A stretch of 64,000 nt of DNA from Kryptolebias marmoratus (lineage: Eukaryota; Chordata; Actinopteri; Cyprinodontiformes; Rivulidae). The notes under the pieces were generated by a model, which saw nothing but the letters and a program-made list of their open reading frames with translations, was not told the DNA's origin and searched no databases. The position numbers and the translations under genes are program-made. The DNA lies in NCBI RefSeq assembly GCF_001649575.2, contig NC_051449.1:20611022-20675021 (forward strand), given 5' to 3'. Of the stretch, positions 1 through 11,745 are shown piece by piece. Each line of letters starts with the position of its first letter. The stretch's first letter is position 1.

Positions 1-918
1 TCTCGGGGGAAATGTGAGATTAAGTAAACATTGAGAAACTGTCAGCTTCTGTTTCAGGATGGTTTTTAAGCCTTTAAAAGCAGACTCCCCAGAGGGAGGC
101 AGACATGAGTGAGACACTTTCATCCCTCTGCGTGATTAATACTTTCACTGCAGGCTCTGAATATCAGTGCACGGAGATTAAAACAACTACGATTTATTTA
201 AAAAAAAAAAAAGCATGTGCTTTAAAGACTCAAAGTCCAACTTCAGATGACGAGCTGATCAGATGAAGTTCTTTAAATTCAGAGAGTGAACAAACTATCA
301 TCCAGACTGCACTTGAATATTCTCTGTCATCTCCACTTTGATTTGTGGAAAAAAAAACAAAAAAAACGTCTGAGAGCTGGCTTTTACTTTCAGCAGGACT
401 GGAGCTGTCTTCTTGTCTTCTATTAACACCACAGAGGAGAGGATGTTGGGAACTTTGGTATCAGCAGCACAAGTGATGGTTGTGAGTTTAGCTTTTCGAG
501 AAAAATCCAAAGCAGTGAGTCTATAAGGGCGCGACTTCTTGACTTGTGCTCTCAGCCAGTTAATCCACCTTGTTGTTGTGTGGGAGTTCAAGATTTCCAG
601 GTGAAAGACACGGATCCCTTAACGTGCTTTCTCGCATAAACTGGGCCAGGACGACCATCCGTCTGGGTGCACAGAGCTGTCAGAGGGAGGCGAAGTGGAA
701 CGCGGGGAGCGCTCCTGTTTTCATGCACATCAGCCTGAAACTATGCGATGCGAGCGCCTCTGCCACAGGTTGAGTCAGCGAACCCCCATTCTTATCTGAG
801 AGCTGCTGGGAGTGTTTTGAGGACTCATTATGCCCTAAATATTCTGTCCCTCCTCAGAAGGGCAGACTTGAAATTACCACTTTTGCTCACAAAGAGCCTG
901 CAGAATTTTGAGATTTAA
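1..918. other. nos1ap intron 2, left part
   Basis: On the minus strand this lies downstream of nos1ap exon 2, so it should be intron. I see no exon matching the next part of the PTB domain and no recognisable repeat. The longest open frame (298-591, minus) contains homopolymer-encoded runs and no family motif, so I treat it as chance. Confidence 0.4.
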
Positions 919-2194
919 TCAGTGTCTTCCGGAGGTATTTTATAAATCCTGGTTGCTTTTTTGCAGCTTTGTTATGTTGTAACCTGATGCTAAAAATGTT
1001 TTAAATTCATTTGTTTTTTCTCAATAATCTTCCCTTAGTACACCATAATGTCAAAACAAAAACAGATTTGTATACAATTTTGTAAATTTATTAGAAAGAA
1101 AAACCTGAAACATCCCATTTCCCTAAGTATTAGTCCTGAGCTGAAGCACGTTTTGGCAGCAGTTTCAGCTTTGAGTGTTTTTGGGTTTGATGTGTCAAAC
1201 TTTGCACACCTGGGTTGGAGGATTTTCTGCTGTTCTTTGATCTGCTGAGCTTCTTTCAAGCTCATTTCAGATGGATGAGGACCACTGATGGAGCCATTTT
1301 CAGTTCTCTCCACAGATATTTGATGGGGTTCAGATCAGGTCTCTTGTTGGTCCACTCTAGGACATTCAGAGTTGTCCCTCAGCCCCTCCTGTGTGTCTCT
1401 GTGTGCTTTGGGTCGTTGTCATGTTGGAAGGTGAACCTTCGGTTCAGTCTGAGTTACTGAGTTCTGTGGAACAGGATTTTAATTGAGGATTTCTCTATAT
1501 GTTGCTTTATTCAGCTTTCCCTCATCCCTGACCAGTCTTCCACTCCCTGCCGCTAAAAACATCCCCACAACACGATGCTGCCCCCACCATGCTTTGCTGT
1601 TAGGATGGTGTTGGGCAGGTGAAGAGCAGAGCTTTGTTTCCTTCAGACATAAAATATTTAGAACTGAGCCCAAAAAGGTTCAGTCATGGTTTCATCAGAC
1701 CAGAGGATCTTGTTCCTCACAGTCTGAGAGTCCTTCAGGTGGACTTTCATGAAACGTTTTGTAGTCTTCCTCAGATCTGAGTCTCTGAGCTCTGAGGCAG
1801 TTCCTCTGACTTCATGGTTTGGTTTCTGCTCTGACTGTCAGCTGGAGGCCTTCTACAGAGAGGTGTGTGCCTTTCCAAATCAGGTCCAATCAATTTTTAT
1901 TCTCTACATGTGGACTCCAGTCATGGTGTAGAAACATCAGCAGAGAGAGAGATGACAGGAACCTGAGCTCAATTTAAAGTGTTATTGCAAAAGGTCTGAA
2001 TACCTTTAGAAATGTGATATTCTTTTTTCTTTTTCAATACATTTTCAAAAACGTGTAAATTTCTGTATTATTTTTGTCATTATGGGGCACTAAATGTAGA
2101 TTTTGAAAAATTTAATTTAAATGACTGTAGCATCCGGCTGAAACAACACCGTAAAAAAGTGAAGGAGGTCTGAACGTTTTCTGAAGCTGCTGTG
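919..2194 (-). mobile_element. Degraded, internally deleted Tc1/mariner-like transposon
   Basis: Both ends resemble the inverted ends of fish Tc1 elements. The left end reads around TCCGGAGGTATT and continues into TTTGTTATGTTGTAACC; the right end is a diverged inverted copy ending near 2194. Between them, on the minus strand, are fragments matching my memory of Tc1 transposase DNA, for example the stretch around 1570-1600 (catgatgctgcc-like, here CACGATGCTGCCCCCACC) and 1690-1760 (ATCAGACCAGAGGATCTTGT). At about 1.28 kb it is shorter than a usual 1.6 kb element and every frame is broken. It sits inside nos1ap intron 2 in the same orientation as the gene. Confidence 0.8.
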
Positions 2195-2956
2195 ACACAT
2201 TTTTATTCTTGATCTCTTTAAACAACGTGCGCTTCTCTTTATCATTCAGCACTGTCTGCTTTAAAATAAAAAGCTCACAATACAAGTGTTTAATTAGGAT
2301 TTGTTCATGCAGATGTAAACAGAAACTGCACATTTATCCAGAAATCTCTTAACCTCGAACGTCTTGTTTGAGTTTATCTTTTTTTAATTTGAGCTGCTTT
2401 TTAACGACTTCTGAAGTCTGAAAATCTCTCTGCAGTCTATTAAAAGATGTAAAAAAAACACAACAACCCATCACTGAAGAAATCCAAGCCTTCAGCATTG
2501 CTGCAATAAATCTTTGCCACATCAGTAAAATGGCCCTTATTGCACACTCCTGGCAAGAGATCAGGATTAAGGCTTTCCTTCCTGGGTGTCAGTGTGGCTG
2601 ACCTCCGGCTAACAACTTGGTTGTTAGATTAGATATAACAGCTGACGAGGAGCTAAATCCTCTCGGCTCTACTGCTGTGTGACGCTGTCGGGATGTGCAG
2701 CAGAGTCGGAGTAGTGCTTTCACTGGCTTGGTGTTGTGCAGAAGAATGAAGACATGGAGATTTTTTTCCCCCCGCTCCTGATGCCATTGCATGATTTAAA
2801 TCTTTCCTGACAACGCACTGAATCTGACCAAAGAGCTGCTCTTCAACGGCAGGTGATTGAAAAAGAGGCTGGGTGAAAAGAGGCTGTAGATCTGAGATAA
2901 AGCACAGAATACAGCAAAGTAACGTGTAGTGCAAACGCCATGCCATTAAAGCGGTA
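2195..2956. other. Intronic spacer, nothing recognised
   Basis: Intron 2 of nos1ap between two transposons. Two overlapping minus-strand frames (2589-2792 and 2653-3000) lack any known motif; the second runs into the neighbouring transposable element. I see no gene here. Confidence 0.4.
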
Positions 2957-2960
2957 TTAA

Positions 2961-4121
2961 ACCATCCTGAAGTGGGGTTCTGTGGAGGTTTTATGAACAT
3001 TTAACATCTTACCTGTTGTACATAGCTCTTTGAACAACCTCAGTTTGGAGAAACAGAGTTGAATTCTGACCGGATTAACAAACTAATGGCCAGTCTGATT
3101 GCAGCAAAGACCAAAGTGGTTTGCTAAAACAACTTTAATCTCAAAAATATAAAAGCGTTTCATACAAACTCTACTTTACAGGCTTTTACACCACCACCAG
3201 TTTCATTTTACAGTTATTTCATAGAAATCTGCAGCTATTTGCAAGCACTAATTGCATCAGTAGCTAGCTGTAACATCTCCAGTGTAGAATGGGGTAAGTC
3301 CAGCAGGAATTTCAAAATATCACTGCTGAAATAACCAAAACGAATGATGAAAAGCTTTGAAAGACAAGCCAATATCAGCTTGGAAGTAGTGTCATAATGG
3401 GCCCACTTTCAAAGCAAATTGTGCTGTTTTAAAACAACTTCAATCTTCAAATGGTCATAATAGTTCACGCATACGCTATTTTGTGAACCTTTACATCAGG
3501 GCTATTCAACTGAGACCACACCCATCATGCGGGTCGGCTCAGTCCGCAAAAAAACTCTGTGATAGAAACATTTAACAATCTGAAATGACAAACGTCTCTG
3601 TCAGAGAGGTGATCCTGTCATATAGATGATATATGACAGGGCTGTACAACTCTGCTAATGACTTCATTTAAAATAAAACCAGATTTCAAATCGTAAATTT
3701 AATTTACGTGATGACAATAATTGCCGGATGTCCAGCCCTGCTTAACATTATCACTGATTTTACATTACAGAGTTATTTCATTTGACATAGGATGAAGTTT
3801 CTGGCCCCGCAGTGGCCCCGGGCTGCACTGGGAGAGCTACACCTCGCTGCTGCTGGGGTCATTTGCGCTCACATATAACCATAAAATTCAATGTAAATTA
3901 CCATGTGATGTAAAACCGAGTGCCTATGAAATAGAGTTCTCATGAACCTGTATAAAACTTTGAAGACTGGAGTTGTCAGATTAGCTGGTAGCTCATCAGT
4001 CCTGTCGGAGCTGAACTCCATTTCTCCAAACTGAGTTTGCTCGAAGAGCTATCTACAACAGGTAAGATATTTGTCGCTCACAACTTTTACACAGAACCCT
4101 GAAAATGGCTGGGACATCCTT
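2961..4121. mobile_element. TTAA-flanked non-autonomous DNA transposon with long inverted repeats, copy 1
   Basis: The element is flanked by TTAA at 2957-2960 and 4122-4125. The left end reads inward GGTTCTGTGG, then CTTACCTGTTGTA (3008-3020), AGCTCTTTGAACAACCTCAG and TTTGGAGAAACAG. The right end is the reverse complement, with CTACAACAGGTAAGATATT at about 4054-4072. The inverted repeats seem to extend several hundred bases each. There is no transposase frame. TTAA target duplication fits the Kolobok or piggyBac superfamilies; the superfamily call is inference. Its right end lies only about 65 bp from the splice donor of nos1ap exon 2. Confidence 0.75.
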
Positions 4122-4188
4122 TTAACTACTCATTCATAGCTAGTTCGAGACGAACTTCAGGATGAGCATCTATTTTGTTAAATCTTAC

Positions 4189-4260
4189 CCTGATTCTCCT
4201 CATGGCAGCGACGATCTCCATTCGACTGCCGGGGCGGCCCACCTCCAAGCTGCCAATGTA
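4189..4260 (-). CDS. nos1ap: nos1ap exon 2 (PTB domain, partial gene)
   Basis: On the minus strand an acceptor (pyrimidine tract ending TTTCAG) is followed by 72 nt coding 24 residues, YIGSLEVGRPGSRMEIVAAM then RRIR, and then the donor GTAAGA (GT at 4187-4188). Human NOS1AP continues exon 1 with a nearly identical segment of the phosphotyrosine-binding domain (YVGSLDV, a proline/arginine stretch, then EIVAAMRRIR). Phase is 0 at both ends, compatible with exon 1. The next exon, carrying the lysine-rich part of the PTB domain, is not found downstream and must lie beyond the left edge. The differences from human (V to I, D to E, P to G, N to G, V to M) suggest a teleost paralogue rather than the slowest copy. 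Confidence 0.9.
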
Positions 4261-4813
4261 CTGAAACACAGAGGAGTTCACAAACCGATAAAACCCATCC
4301 AGGCTGGTTCTGTTTCATACCGTTTCATCACGTCTCTCAGTGCAAATACATGCAAATATCTACACAATCAGGCAGCCAGCAGTGATAATTTCACGGGCTT
4401 TTAAGAAATCAAACAAAAAGGTTTAGCTCTGAGAAATCCCTGATGAGAAGATCACTATCAACTTGTGATGACATCATTTGTTTTGTTGGCCAACAGTCTG
4501 CCAGGCTGCTGAAAATTAAGTGCAAAAGCGACACCTAAACTGACAGAAGTGCTGCTGGATTTGTTGTGCCTTCAGTGTCCCCACACAGGAATAAAAGACC
4601 ATCAGCCTCCAGATACAAAGACAAAAAGCTCCAATGAGAAATCTTGTAAAGTGAATGAATAATTGTTCCAGTGCTGCAGATAATGACCACAGTTCTGATG
4701 AGGCCGTGGAGCAGCAGATGTGATGATAAAGATGTAAAGTGTTTGGACCAACAGACCTGATTCTTTCCTGTCAGCCACTATCTGTTGCACTGGTGGGTGG
4801 GGGGCAATCTTAC
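4261..4813 (-). other. nos1ap intron 1 (553 bp)
   Basis: GT-AG intron on the minus strand between exon 1 (donor GTAAGA, GT at 4812-4813) and exon 2. No repeat or second gene is recognisable. The overlapping open frames at 4602-5087 are shadows of exon 1 and its GC-rich leader. Confidence 0.75.
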
Positions 4814-4918
4814 CTTTGCCTCGAAGCAGACCCCGTGCTTGAACACCTCCTCGTTGTGCATGGGGAGCCTCAGATCCAGCGCGTCGTCCACCAGGTTGTA
4901 CTTGGTGACTCCCGGCAT
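4814..4918 (-). CDS. nos1ap: nos1ap exon 1 with start codon (nitric oxide synthase 1 adaptor protein)
   Basis: The product is an adaptor that binds neuronal nitric oxide synthase through its C-terminus and other partners (Dexras1, SCRIB) through an N-terminal PTB domain; these roles are known for the family. This exon encodes 35 residues beginning MPGVTKYNLVDDALDLRLPM and ending VCFEAK, followed by a GTAAGA donor. Human NOS1AP begins MPSKTKYNLVDD and reaches FEAK at the same point, so length, phase and motif all agree. The start codon is the only ATG in frame and lies in a CpG-rich leader. Only 59 residues of a protein of about 500 are in the window. An nos1ap paralogue (a or b copy) cannot be told apart from this alone. 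Confidence 0.93.
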
Positions 4919-5200
4919 GGTTCGGCTCGGCTCGGCTGCGGACTTGCTTTACGACCGCGCTAGAGACCTGCAGATATGCGCATCTCCGCCACCTCCTCCC
5001 TCTCCTCCTCCTCCTCCCTGGGGACGCGGGGGTCACGCGCTCCGGTCGCGCACCGGTCGCCGCTGGTTGATTGGCTGCTGGGGTTAATTAAGGCGCTGAT
5101 CGGGGATCGGTGGATGCGCTGATGGAGCCGCTTCACTCTGACGCTGACGCACGGAGGACACGCAGCCGCCGCCAGTGTCCTGATGACGCACGGATTCAAC
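4919..5200 (-). promoter_or_regulatory. nos1ap CpG-rich promoter and 5'UTR with NF-Y box
   Basis: This is the only clearly CpG-dense stretch of the window (for example GGGACGCGGGGGTCACGCG at about 5020-5040 and GGTCGCGCACCGGTCGCCG at 5044-5062). On the minus strand it contains CAGCCAATCA (CCAAT box, complement at 5069-5078), about 150 nt upstream of the start codon. No TATA box is evident, as expected for a CpG promoter. The exact start of transcription is not visible. Confidence 0.65.
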
Positions 5201-6480
5201 ACATGATGATCATGATTTTTTTTTTTTTCTCACCTTGTAGCATCAAACCCCGGGGTTATTTTTTGACCAGAGGAGGCGATCGTTTAGTAAAATCTAAAGG
5301 AGCTTTTAAACCATAAAAGATGAAGCACTGAAAGAAGCTGCAGCTGCTGGTTGTTTGTGTGACATCTAGTGGCATCTGAAGGAACAAACAAGCTGAGATC
5401 CTGGGTCTCCCGAAGAGCCTTCAAGGGTCCTTGACTTCCTTCTGCAAAATTCACAATGTTACCAACAACTGCAGACAACATTTAGGAGTTCTTAAGGGCC
5501 AATAAAAACCTTAAAAACAAAGCCCAAGGTCTGATCTTTATTGTTCTGGGTCCAGTTTACTCAGCAATAAATGTTGTGTGTGTGTGTGTGTGTAGTCGGA
5601 GCTGTGGTAACTTTTGAGTATACAGGCTCAGAGCAAATCTGTTATGCCAACAGTGAGAAATGAAATGTTAGATTTATTTTATTTAGTTATGGCATTTTGT
5701 TCCACTAAACCTGGTTGTTTAAATGTAAAACATGAAGCGTTGTCCTCACCACAAAATTCATTGATTGTAATGGCTTCGAAAGAATTGCACGCCCAGAAGC
5801 ACACAGAGCAAAATAGCTCTGTTACATAAAAGAAAATGAAAAAAAAAAAACCCAACAAAACGAGGGACTTTTATTCTGTAGGTGAACACGTGTCACTTGC
5901 CATCCGGGGAGCTTTCTTTAAACTGCATGAGCTGCTCTGCTGTGCAGCTAAATTTTCATGCAGATTAATCTCCCTCCCCTCCCTCCCGGGTGGTCGTTGG
6001 GGTGTTTGTTTGATTGGCCCACAGAGAGATGATTTGGTCACATGCATGAAGGTGTGATTAAGGCTGACATACTTCGCAAGAAGCGAGAAAACTGCTCTCT
6101 TTCCCAGGGCTGTGAGAAAACTATGACATCATTTTCTCCCTCCTCACTGTCCTAGTTTGGGAGTTCCTGCAGCGTGTCCTTGACACATCGTCTACGCAGA
6201 ATTTTAGTTTTTTAGGTGGTGTTCAAAAGCTACCATGTGATTGGTCAAAAATCTGAAATAAGGTGTGTGGATACAAAGTGGAAATGTTTCCATTCCTCTG
6301 TTTCTGCAGCTGGCAGTGAGGAAGTAGGAAAATCTATGTAACATGTCTTTAAGACGCACAAATAGCTATCAGTTTATGGAAAGAGGAAGCCCAAATGTGC
6401 ACAGTGGAGACCATTTGTCAAAAAAAAAAAAAAAAAGAAGCTGTTACTGTTACCTTCACAGCAAATTTGCAAAGGCCAAA
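5201..6480. other. Intergenic, no gene seen
   Basis: Contains a short GT repeat (about 5574-5594), A-rich tracts (5837-5851 and 6420-6436) and short frames without motifs. I see no gene or classified repeat. Confidence 0.4.
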
Positions 6481-6589
6481 TGATGTGTTCAGAGAAAAGA
6501 GTGATGACGCTGGCAGGAGGCAATCAGTCCTGCAGGGGGAGAACGTTGTAAACGCTCCCCAGGAGTTCTGTGCTTGATTTTTTCATGAA

Positions 6590-7330
6590 GTATGAAATGT
6601 CCTGACCTAAACAAATGTTGTTCTTGTTCTTGACAGCTCGAGAAAACAAACAAACTTCTCGATTCTTGTGGCATTTTGCAACAAGAATAAAACTGACTGG
6701 GAATCCGGCTTAACGCTCTATTGTAGGTTTTTGAAAGCTGAAATCTGAGACCTCCTCTGTTGTTTTTTCTTGTTCGACATAAATGGCTTCCTTCACCCTC
6801 CTCTGAAACCATCCAGCTTCTCGGTCCAAAATATGAACATTTTGGTCCTCAAAGGAGTGTCCCTTATCCTTGAGGTGTAGGTGGACAGCTGAGTCCTGTC
6901 CCGAAGAGGTGGCTCTCCTGTGTTGAGCCATGCGTCTGTGGAGAGGTTGTTTGGTCTCTCCGATATAAAGGTCTGAACATTCTTCGCTGCACTGAACTGC
7001 ATACACAACTCCGCTCAGTTTGGGTTTGGGTGTTTTGTCCTTAGGGTGGACCAGCCTCTGTCTGAGAGTCTTGTTGGGTTTGAAATGTACTGGGATGTTG
7101 TGTTTGGAGAAAATCCTTCAGAGTTTTTCAGATATTCCAGCAACATAAGGGATGAGAATGTTCCTATGTTTGTTCTTGTCTTTGTTCTGTTCTGTGGAGT
7201 GTTTTTTTCATTTTTTTATGGAAGTCCTCACTAAATTCACAAACGCCCAGTTAGCATAACCACATGTTTGGAGAGCTGTTACCTTTGACACTTTGTTCTC
7301 TGTTTTTGCCTCTGCTCTGTAGTTTCAGAC
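6590..7330 (-). mobile_element. Penelope-like retroelement relic with GIY-YIG endonuclease domain
   Basis: Read on the minus strand, the conceptual translation runs from about 7200 (RNILIPYVAGISEKLRRIF) through LRQRLVHPKDKTPK to VVYAVQCSEECSDLYIGETK, then HRRMAQHRRA, AVHLHLKDKGHSFED and ILDRE, and ends near GGLRFQLSKTYNRALS. The LYIGET block is the YIG half of a GIY-YIG nuclease, the endonuclease of Penelope-like elements, and the HFKP/VHPKD and GHSFED blocks are typical of the fish versions. The reading is broken by at least one frameshift between the endonuclease and the C-terminal block, and the reverse transcriptase part is missing. This is a 5'-truncated dead copy. Confidence 0.88.
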
Positions 7331-9652
7331 AGCAGGTACTCTCTTCTTCAGCTGTTTTCAGGTCTTATTTCAGCAGTTAGATACACTCCCTCGGGTGTAA
7401 TAAGACCTGGATGGTGTTTAATTGGCACTCTGCTGTTCACAGATCTTCTCTCCTGATTCAGAGCCACATTAATTAAACATAAATTTAGAAGATTTACAAG
7501 ATCACTTTGTCCTGATGCATGCTCAATACTCCAGGTAGAAAAACACTTGGATCACTTTGTGTTTGTTTCATTTATATGAAGTTCCATTAAAACCCTTGAT
7601 AAATGTATTTTTGGCAGCTCTTTTTTTTTTTACAATAAAAGAACTGCTATGACTGTTTCAAAAGTTGTTTAACTACAAATTAAACCTCGAAGCACTGTAG
7701 CTTCAGAAAACTATAGGTTAAAAATAATTTTCAGGATACTGACTTTGCAAACAGACAGACATGTAGCCGTGGATTTTATTAGCTGAAAATATTTGTTGCT
7801 GTTGAGTAAATGAGTACTAAAAATTATGAACAAAAAGAATGAAAAATATCAAAACAATGGAGCTGAGAGAAACTGATAAATGTCAGTTTATCAAGAGAAA
7901 ACAAGGAGAATCAGTTTCAGCAGCTATAAAGTCTTGTTGAACATGAATACATCTCTCCAGCAGAGGGCAGCAGAGTTCTGTTCTCTCTTCTGGGTTTAAC
8001 TCTTGCAGCACATCAAATATACCTTTTATACCTTTTTTTTTCTCAACGTGTTTCTTTAACATTTTAGGCACATTTTCTTCAAACCTCAGTGTGGTAGTAG
8101 GCAGAGTGAACTCCCGATGTAAGGTACAGAGAGACGGCACTGAAATCTCTTTCTGAGCACATTACCGTTGACCTCCAGGAACAAAGTGTACCCTGAGATC
8201 CACTTTAGAGGACAGAAAACCTCCATCATCTACTTGAGGAGACCTTTTGTATAAATTGCCTCATTTCAACCATTCATTTCCTGCAGCTTTTCTGTTAGCA
8301 GCCTGTTTTTCTCCCCAAGGCTCCCTTCACAATGGATGACAACCCTTCTGCTTTCGCTACATGACCTATTAGAACGAAGCTGGATGGCAGCATATTTGTA
8401 AAACCTTCAGTGTTATATTGTTATGATACTGCTACACTCTTAGTACTTGTCAAATAGGTTTCTTACAGCTGTTTTCTGTCCCTGGGGCTCTCTCCTCACA
8501 ACAATACTACCATGTGCTTCCGCAGTTGCATCACGCCCGGGCCCTGCCCTGGCACTGGACTCCATGATCAAGCCAGTTCGCTGTGCGTCACGAACACACT
8601 GCCACCACAGAGCGAAACCACCACGATTTTGCTCCCAAAATTTTGTAGCAATTCTTAAAACCGTCCACGAACAATCATGACGTATCAGATCTTAAGGTGT
8701 GTATTCTTTTAATGCACACCTGAGGACTTCACCATCCATGTTGTAGTGGATTTTTACATGATAGTGATGCGAAACCATTACTGTGGTGTGTATCATGTGT
8801 TCATGCTCAAACTTCCAAAATGTTTTTGGTCCTTTTTGAGAAAACATCCCTAATTCACTTTCAGCGGCTGTTATCTCACACTAACATCTGGTAACTGACA
8901 GTGTTTTATTGTAGACACCCCTCTGATGTCCCCTGTGAGGCTCAGGGGGGACACTGGAGTGAAAAATATGTCATTTGAGGCTCAGTAATCCTCCAAATAT
9001 GCGGCAGTTTTTTTTTGTGTGTTGGCAGATTTTTAACCATAAATTGCTAAAACAAACAAGTTCCACTTTCTCAAACGTCAGTGTGTGCCTTTTAGTCCAG
9101 TTCCCTAAAGCCAGAGCTCAGCACTGTGCAAACAGAAATCAGATGTTGTGCTGCTATTTTCAGCCAGACTGCTGACTGACATGAGATCAGCTGCTTTGAG
9201 ACGTTCAGCGCTCCTCATAGGTCAATAATAACCTACTCTGCTGGGTTTGTTGAAGCGGCTGAAAACAGAAGTGACCTCACAGCAGCACCATGTGACACTG
9301 CAAGTCTCTCGGTTATTGCCAAACGCATTTGTCATTGTTGAATGTGTGACAGCAGTGTGAGTGCAGGTCACTGTTTCCTGTGTCTTCTACAGGAAACTTT
9401 GTTTCAAGGGTGAACAGCCCTGATCTCTATGACTTTAGGTTCGTTTAAAGCAAAAACAAAAAAATGTTGCTGGACTTAAATAAATAAATAATCATCATCT
9501 TGAACTTCGGCCTTCAGGGTTTTTTTTTAGGATTTTCCTAAACAGTAAAAACTCAAGTAAATTGTGACACATTAACAGGCTTAAACAAGGAACTTTTTTC
9601 CAGTTTTGATGAAACTGGACCTTTTTTTTTAACTGTTTGAAATCAGTGAAGA
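7331..9652. other. Intergenic, no gene seen
   Basis: Scattered short frames only (7883-8140 minus, 8447-8680 plus, 8975-9175 plus), none with a recognisable motif. Poly-T/A tracts at about 7620-7632 and 9010-9017. No classified repeat recognised. Confidence 0.4.
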
Positions 9653-10018
9653 AGCAGTGGTTCAAGCTGTTGCCTAAAAGAAAGAAGGTCACAGGTTCTC
9701 CTCTCAGCCTTCCTGGGTGGAGTTTGCATGTTGTCCTCGTTCATCCATGGGTTTTCACCAGGTTATCCTGTTTCCTCCCACAGACCAAAAACATGACTGT
9801 TTGGTTCATTGGTAACGCTAAATCGTCCCTAGGTGAGAGTGAGAGTGTGAATGGTTGTTTGTCTCGTTTGTCTCTATGTGTCCCTGTGATGGACCGGAGA
9901 CCTGTCCAGGGTGTCACAGCCTCTCACACAGTGACTGCTGGAGATGGACACCAGCTCCCCTGAAACCTGAGAAGGTAAAAGTGGGTACAGAAAATAGATG
10001 GATTGATGGATGGATGAA
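9653..10018 (+). mobile_element. Fish-wide SINE-like repeat, copy 1
   Basis: Order of blocks: GCAGTGGTTCAAGCTGTTGCC, then GGAGTTTGCATGTTGTCCTC, CCTCCCACAGACCAAAAACA, CTAAATCGTCCCTAGGTGAG, TGATGGACCGGAGACCTGTC, CACCAGCTCCCCTG and a short GGAT-type tail. This is the very common teleost repeat that normally starts with a box B-like GGTTCGAATCC segment (here mutated to CAGGTTCTCCTCTC) and ends in GGATGGATGG. The plus frame at 9637-9963 is a by-product. Homologous copies lie at 39295-39655 and 40128-40262. Confidence 0.8.
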
Positions 10019-11284
10019 AATGTTTTGCTTCTGATCTAAGAGAATTCTCAAATCAAACTAAAACGTGTCAGGTTCAAAGCTATCAAACTGCAGTGGGCTG
10101 CTCTCTTTAAATGAGCTGAATTTAGAATAACTTTCCCTCCCTTCCCTCCTGAGGGTCATTAGATTTGTTGTTTACCTGATCCACAAAGAGATGTTTGATT
10201 CACCTGCATGAAGGTGTGAACTGGAGTAAAATAGGCTGGGGATTAGATTCAAATCTGCACTGTAAGTATTGGAAAAGTGAAACTAAAATCCTTCTCTGTA
10301 TAACATGGATTCCATCTGTCTTCTCCGTTCAAAATATGAACAATACTGACCTGAAAAAGGCACCATGGATGTGTAGTGAAAAATCTTCCAAAAACAAAGC
10401 AAGAAAAAGAAAGAAAAAAATAAAATAAAAGAGAAAAGGCAATTTCTCTTTTTTTGTGAAAAAACAAACAAAAAGCTTCTTAGTAGTATCTAAGTCGTAT
10501 CTCACTGGGCTGCAACTGCTGGGGACTAATTAGAAAATGTTTTTAAAATCAAAATTTCTGCAAACCTGGAGCAAGTCCCTGCTACTTGTGAGGAAACTGA
10601 GAACCCTCAGAAACAGTTTGAGACATTTTGGAAACTTCTGAATGCATTTTGTCGCCCAACAGCCCGGTGAGATACTAGCTTTAGGATTTGTACTGTACAT
10701 GCATGTGTAGCTTCCTTAAGTCCCAAAATGAAGATCCGTGCCGTCAGAATCAGCTCAGTTCTGTCCCCCTGTGGGAAATCTGACTTTTATAAAGTTCTAG
10801 AAAAGTGCAATTAAGGTAAGACTCAGGTCAGACAATAAAGCATCCTGTGTGAGGATCCCAGAGTCATTAAATCAATAAATGTAAGATGAAAAGAGAATGC
10901 CACCAAACAAACCTGCCAAGAAAAGGCCGGCTTCACTCCTGGCTGAAATTGACCTTCACAGCATCTTTTTTTAGGGGAGATTTTCATCAAAGGAGTTGGA
11001 GAAAATGGACTGAAGGAATGATGGATTGTGCTAAACAAGCAAAAGTTGAAGGAAAACTTGCAGTTTGCTCTAGAAAAGTAACTTTTTCACTTTTCAGCAT
11101 GATGATGAGTCTGTGAGCTGCAGAAACAACACCGAGGGGTCTCAGAGGAAACCTTTCATTGTTCAAACCTGTTCAATGACTTTATTACTGAGGACTGATT
11201 CATTTATTTACTAAACTAATCAAAATATCATCTTTTCAAAGGATCATTTTTCCAAATGATACGTTTTTAAGCTACATCTGGATA
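10019..11284. other. Intergenic, no gene seen
   Basis: AT-rich with purine-rich runs (10400-10437). Small frames at 10195-10471 and 10823-11116 are low-complexity or motif-free. No repeat family recognised. Confidence 0.4.
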
Positions 11285-11745
11285 CAGTGGGCTGCAAAGA
11301 AAATTCACCTTTTTCGTATTGTTTCTATTTTGCTGCCTTAAAAGCTGGAAATTAAATTAATTTTTAAATGAGTTTGTTTATAGGTAATAAACCTACACAA
11401 CATATTACAGATGAATGAAGTGAAATGGAGAAAAAAAACCCTTTTTTGCACAATTTTAATAAATGTAAATCTCTTCAGGTCCGTCTCCATGATCTTTGTC
11501 CATCTAACATCTGGAGTTTCTGTCTGCTCTTCATGACCAAACTGCTGCAGCTCCTTCAGGTTGGATGGTGCTGCTTGGGTCCAACAATCTTTAAACCAAA
11601 CCACAGATTCTCAGCTGGACTGAGGTCTGGACTTTAACTGGACTAATCCAGGACATTTAACTGGTTCTCCTTAAACCTCTGTCATCGTTCGGCTCATCGT
11701 CCTGCTGGAAGGTAGACCTCCGTCTCCGTTTCAAATCTTACCAAG
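11285..11745 (-). mobile_element. Tc1-like transposon fragment
   Basis: Starts with an end-like stretch (CAGTGGGCTGCAAAGAAAATTCACC), then TTTCTATTTTGCTGCCTTAAAA and transposase-derived DNA on the minus strand, including CATGACCAAACTGCTGCAGC, TCCTTCAGGTTGGATGGTGC and CATCGTCCTGCTGGAAGGTA. The same words occur inverted at 47440-48102. Only one end and part of the coding region remain. Confidence 0.7.

Noticed and set aside
4602..5087. Large frames on both strands around 4.6-5.1 kb
   Set aside because: They are shadows of the nos1ap exon 1 and the CpG-rich leader; the true frame gives the NOS1AP start and a splice donor.
9637..9963. 108-codon plus frame
   Set aside because: Translation of the SINE-like repeat, also seen at 39306-39557.
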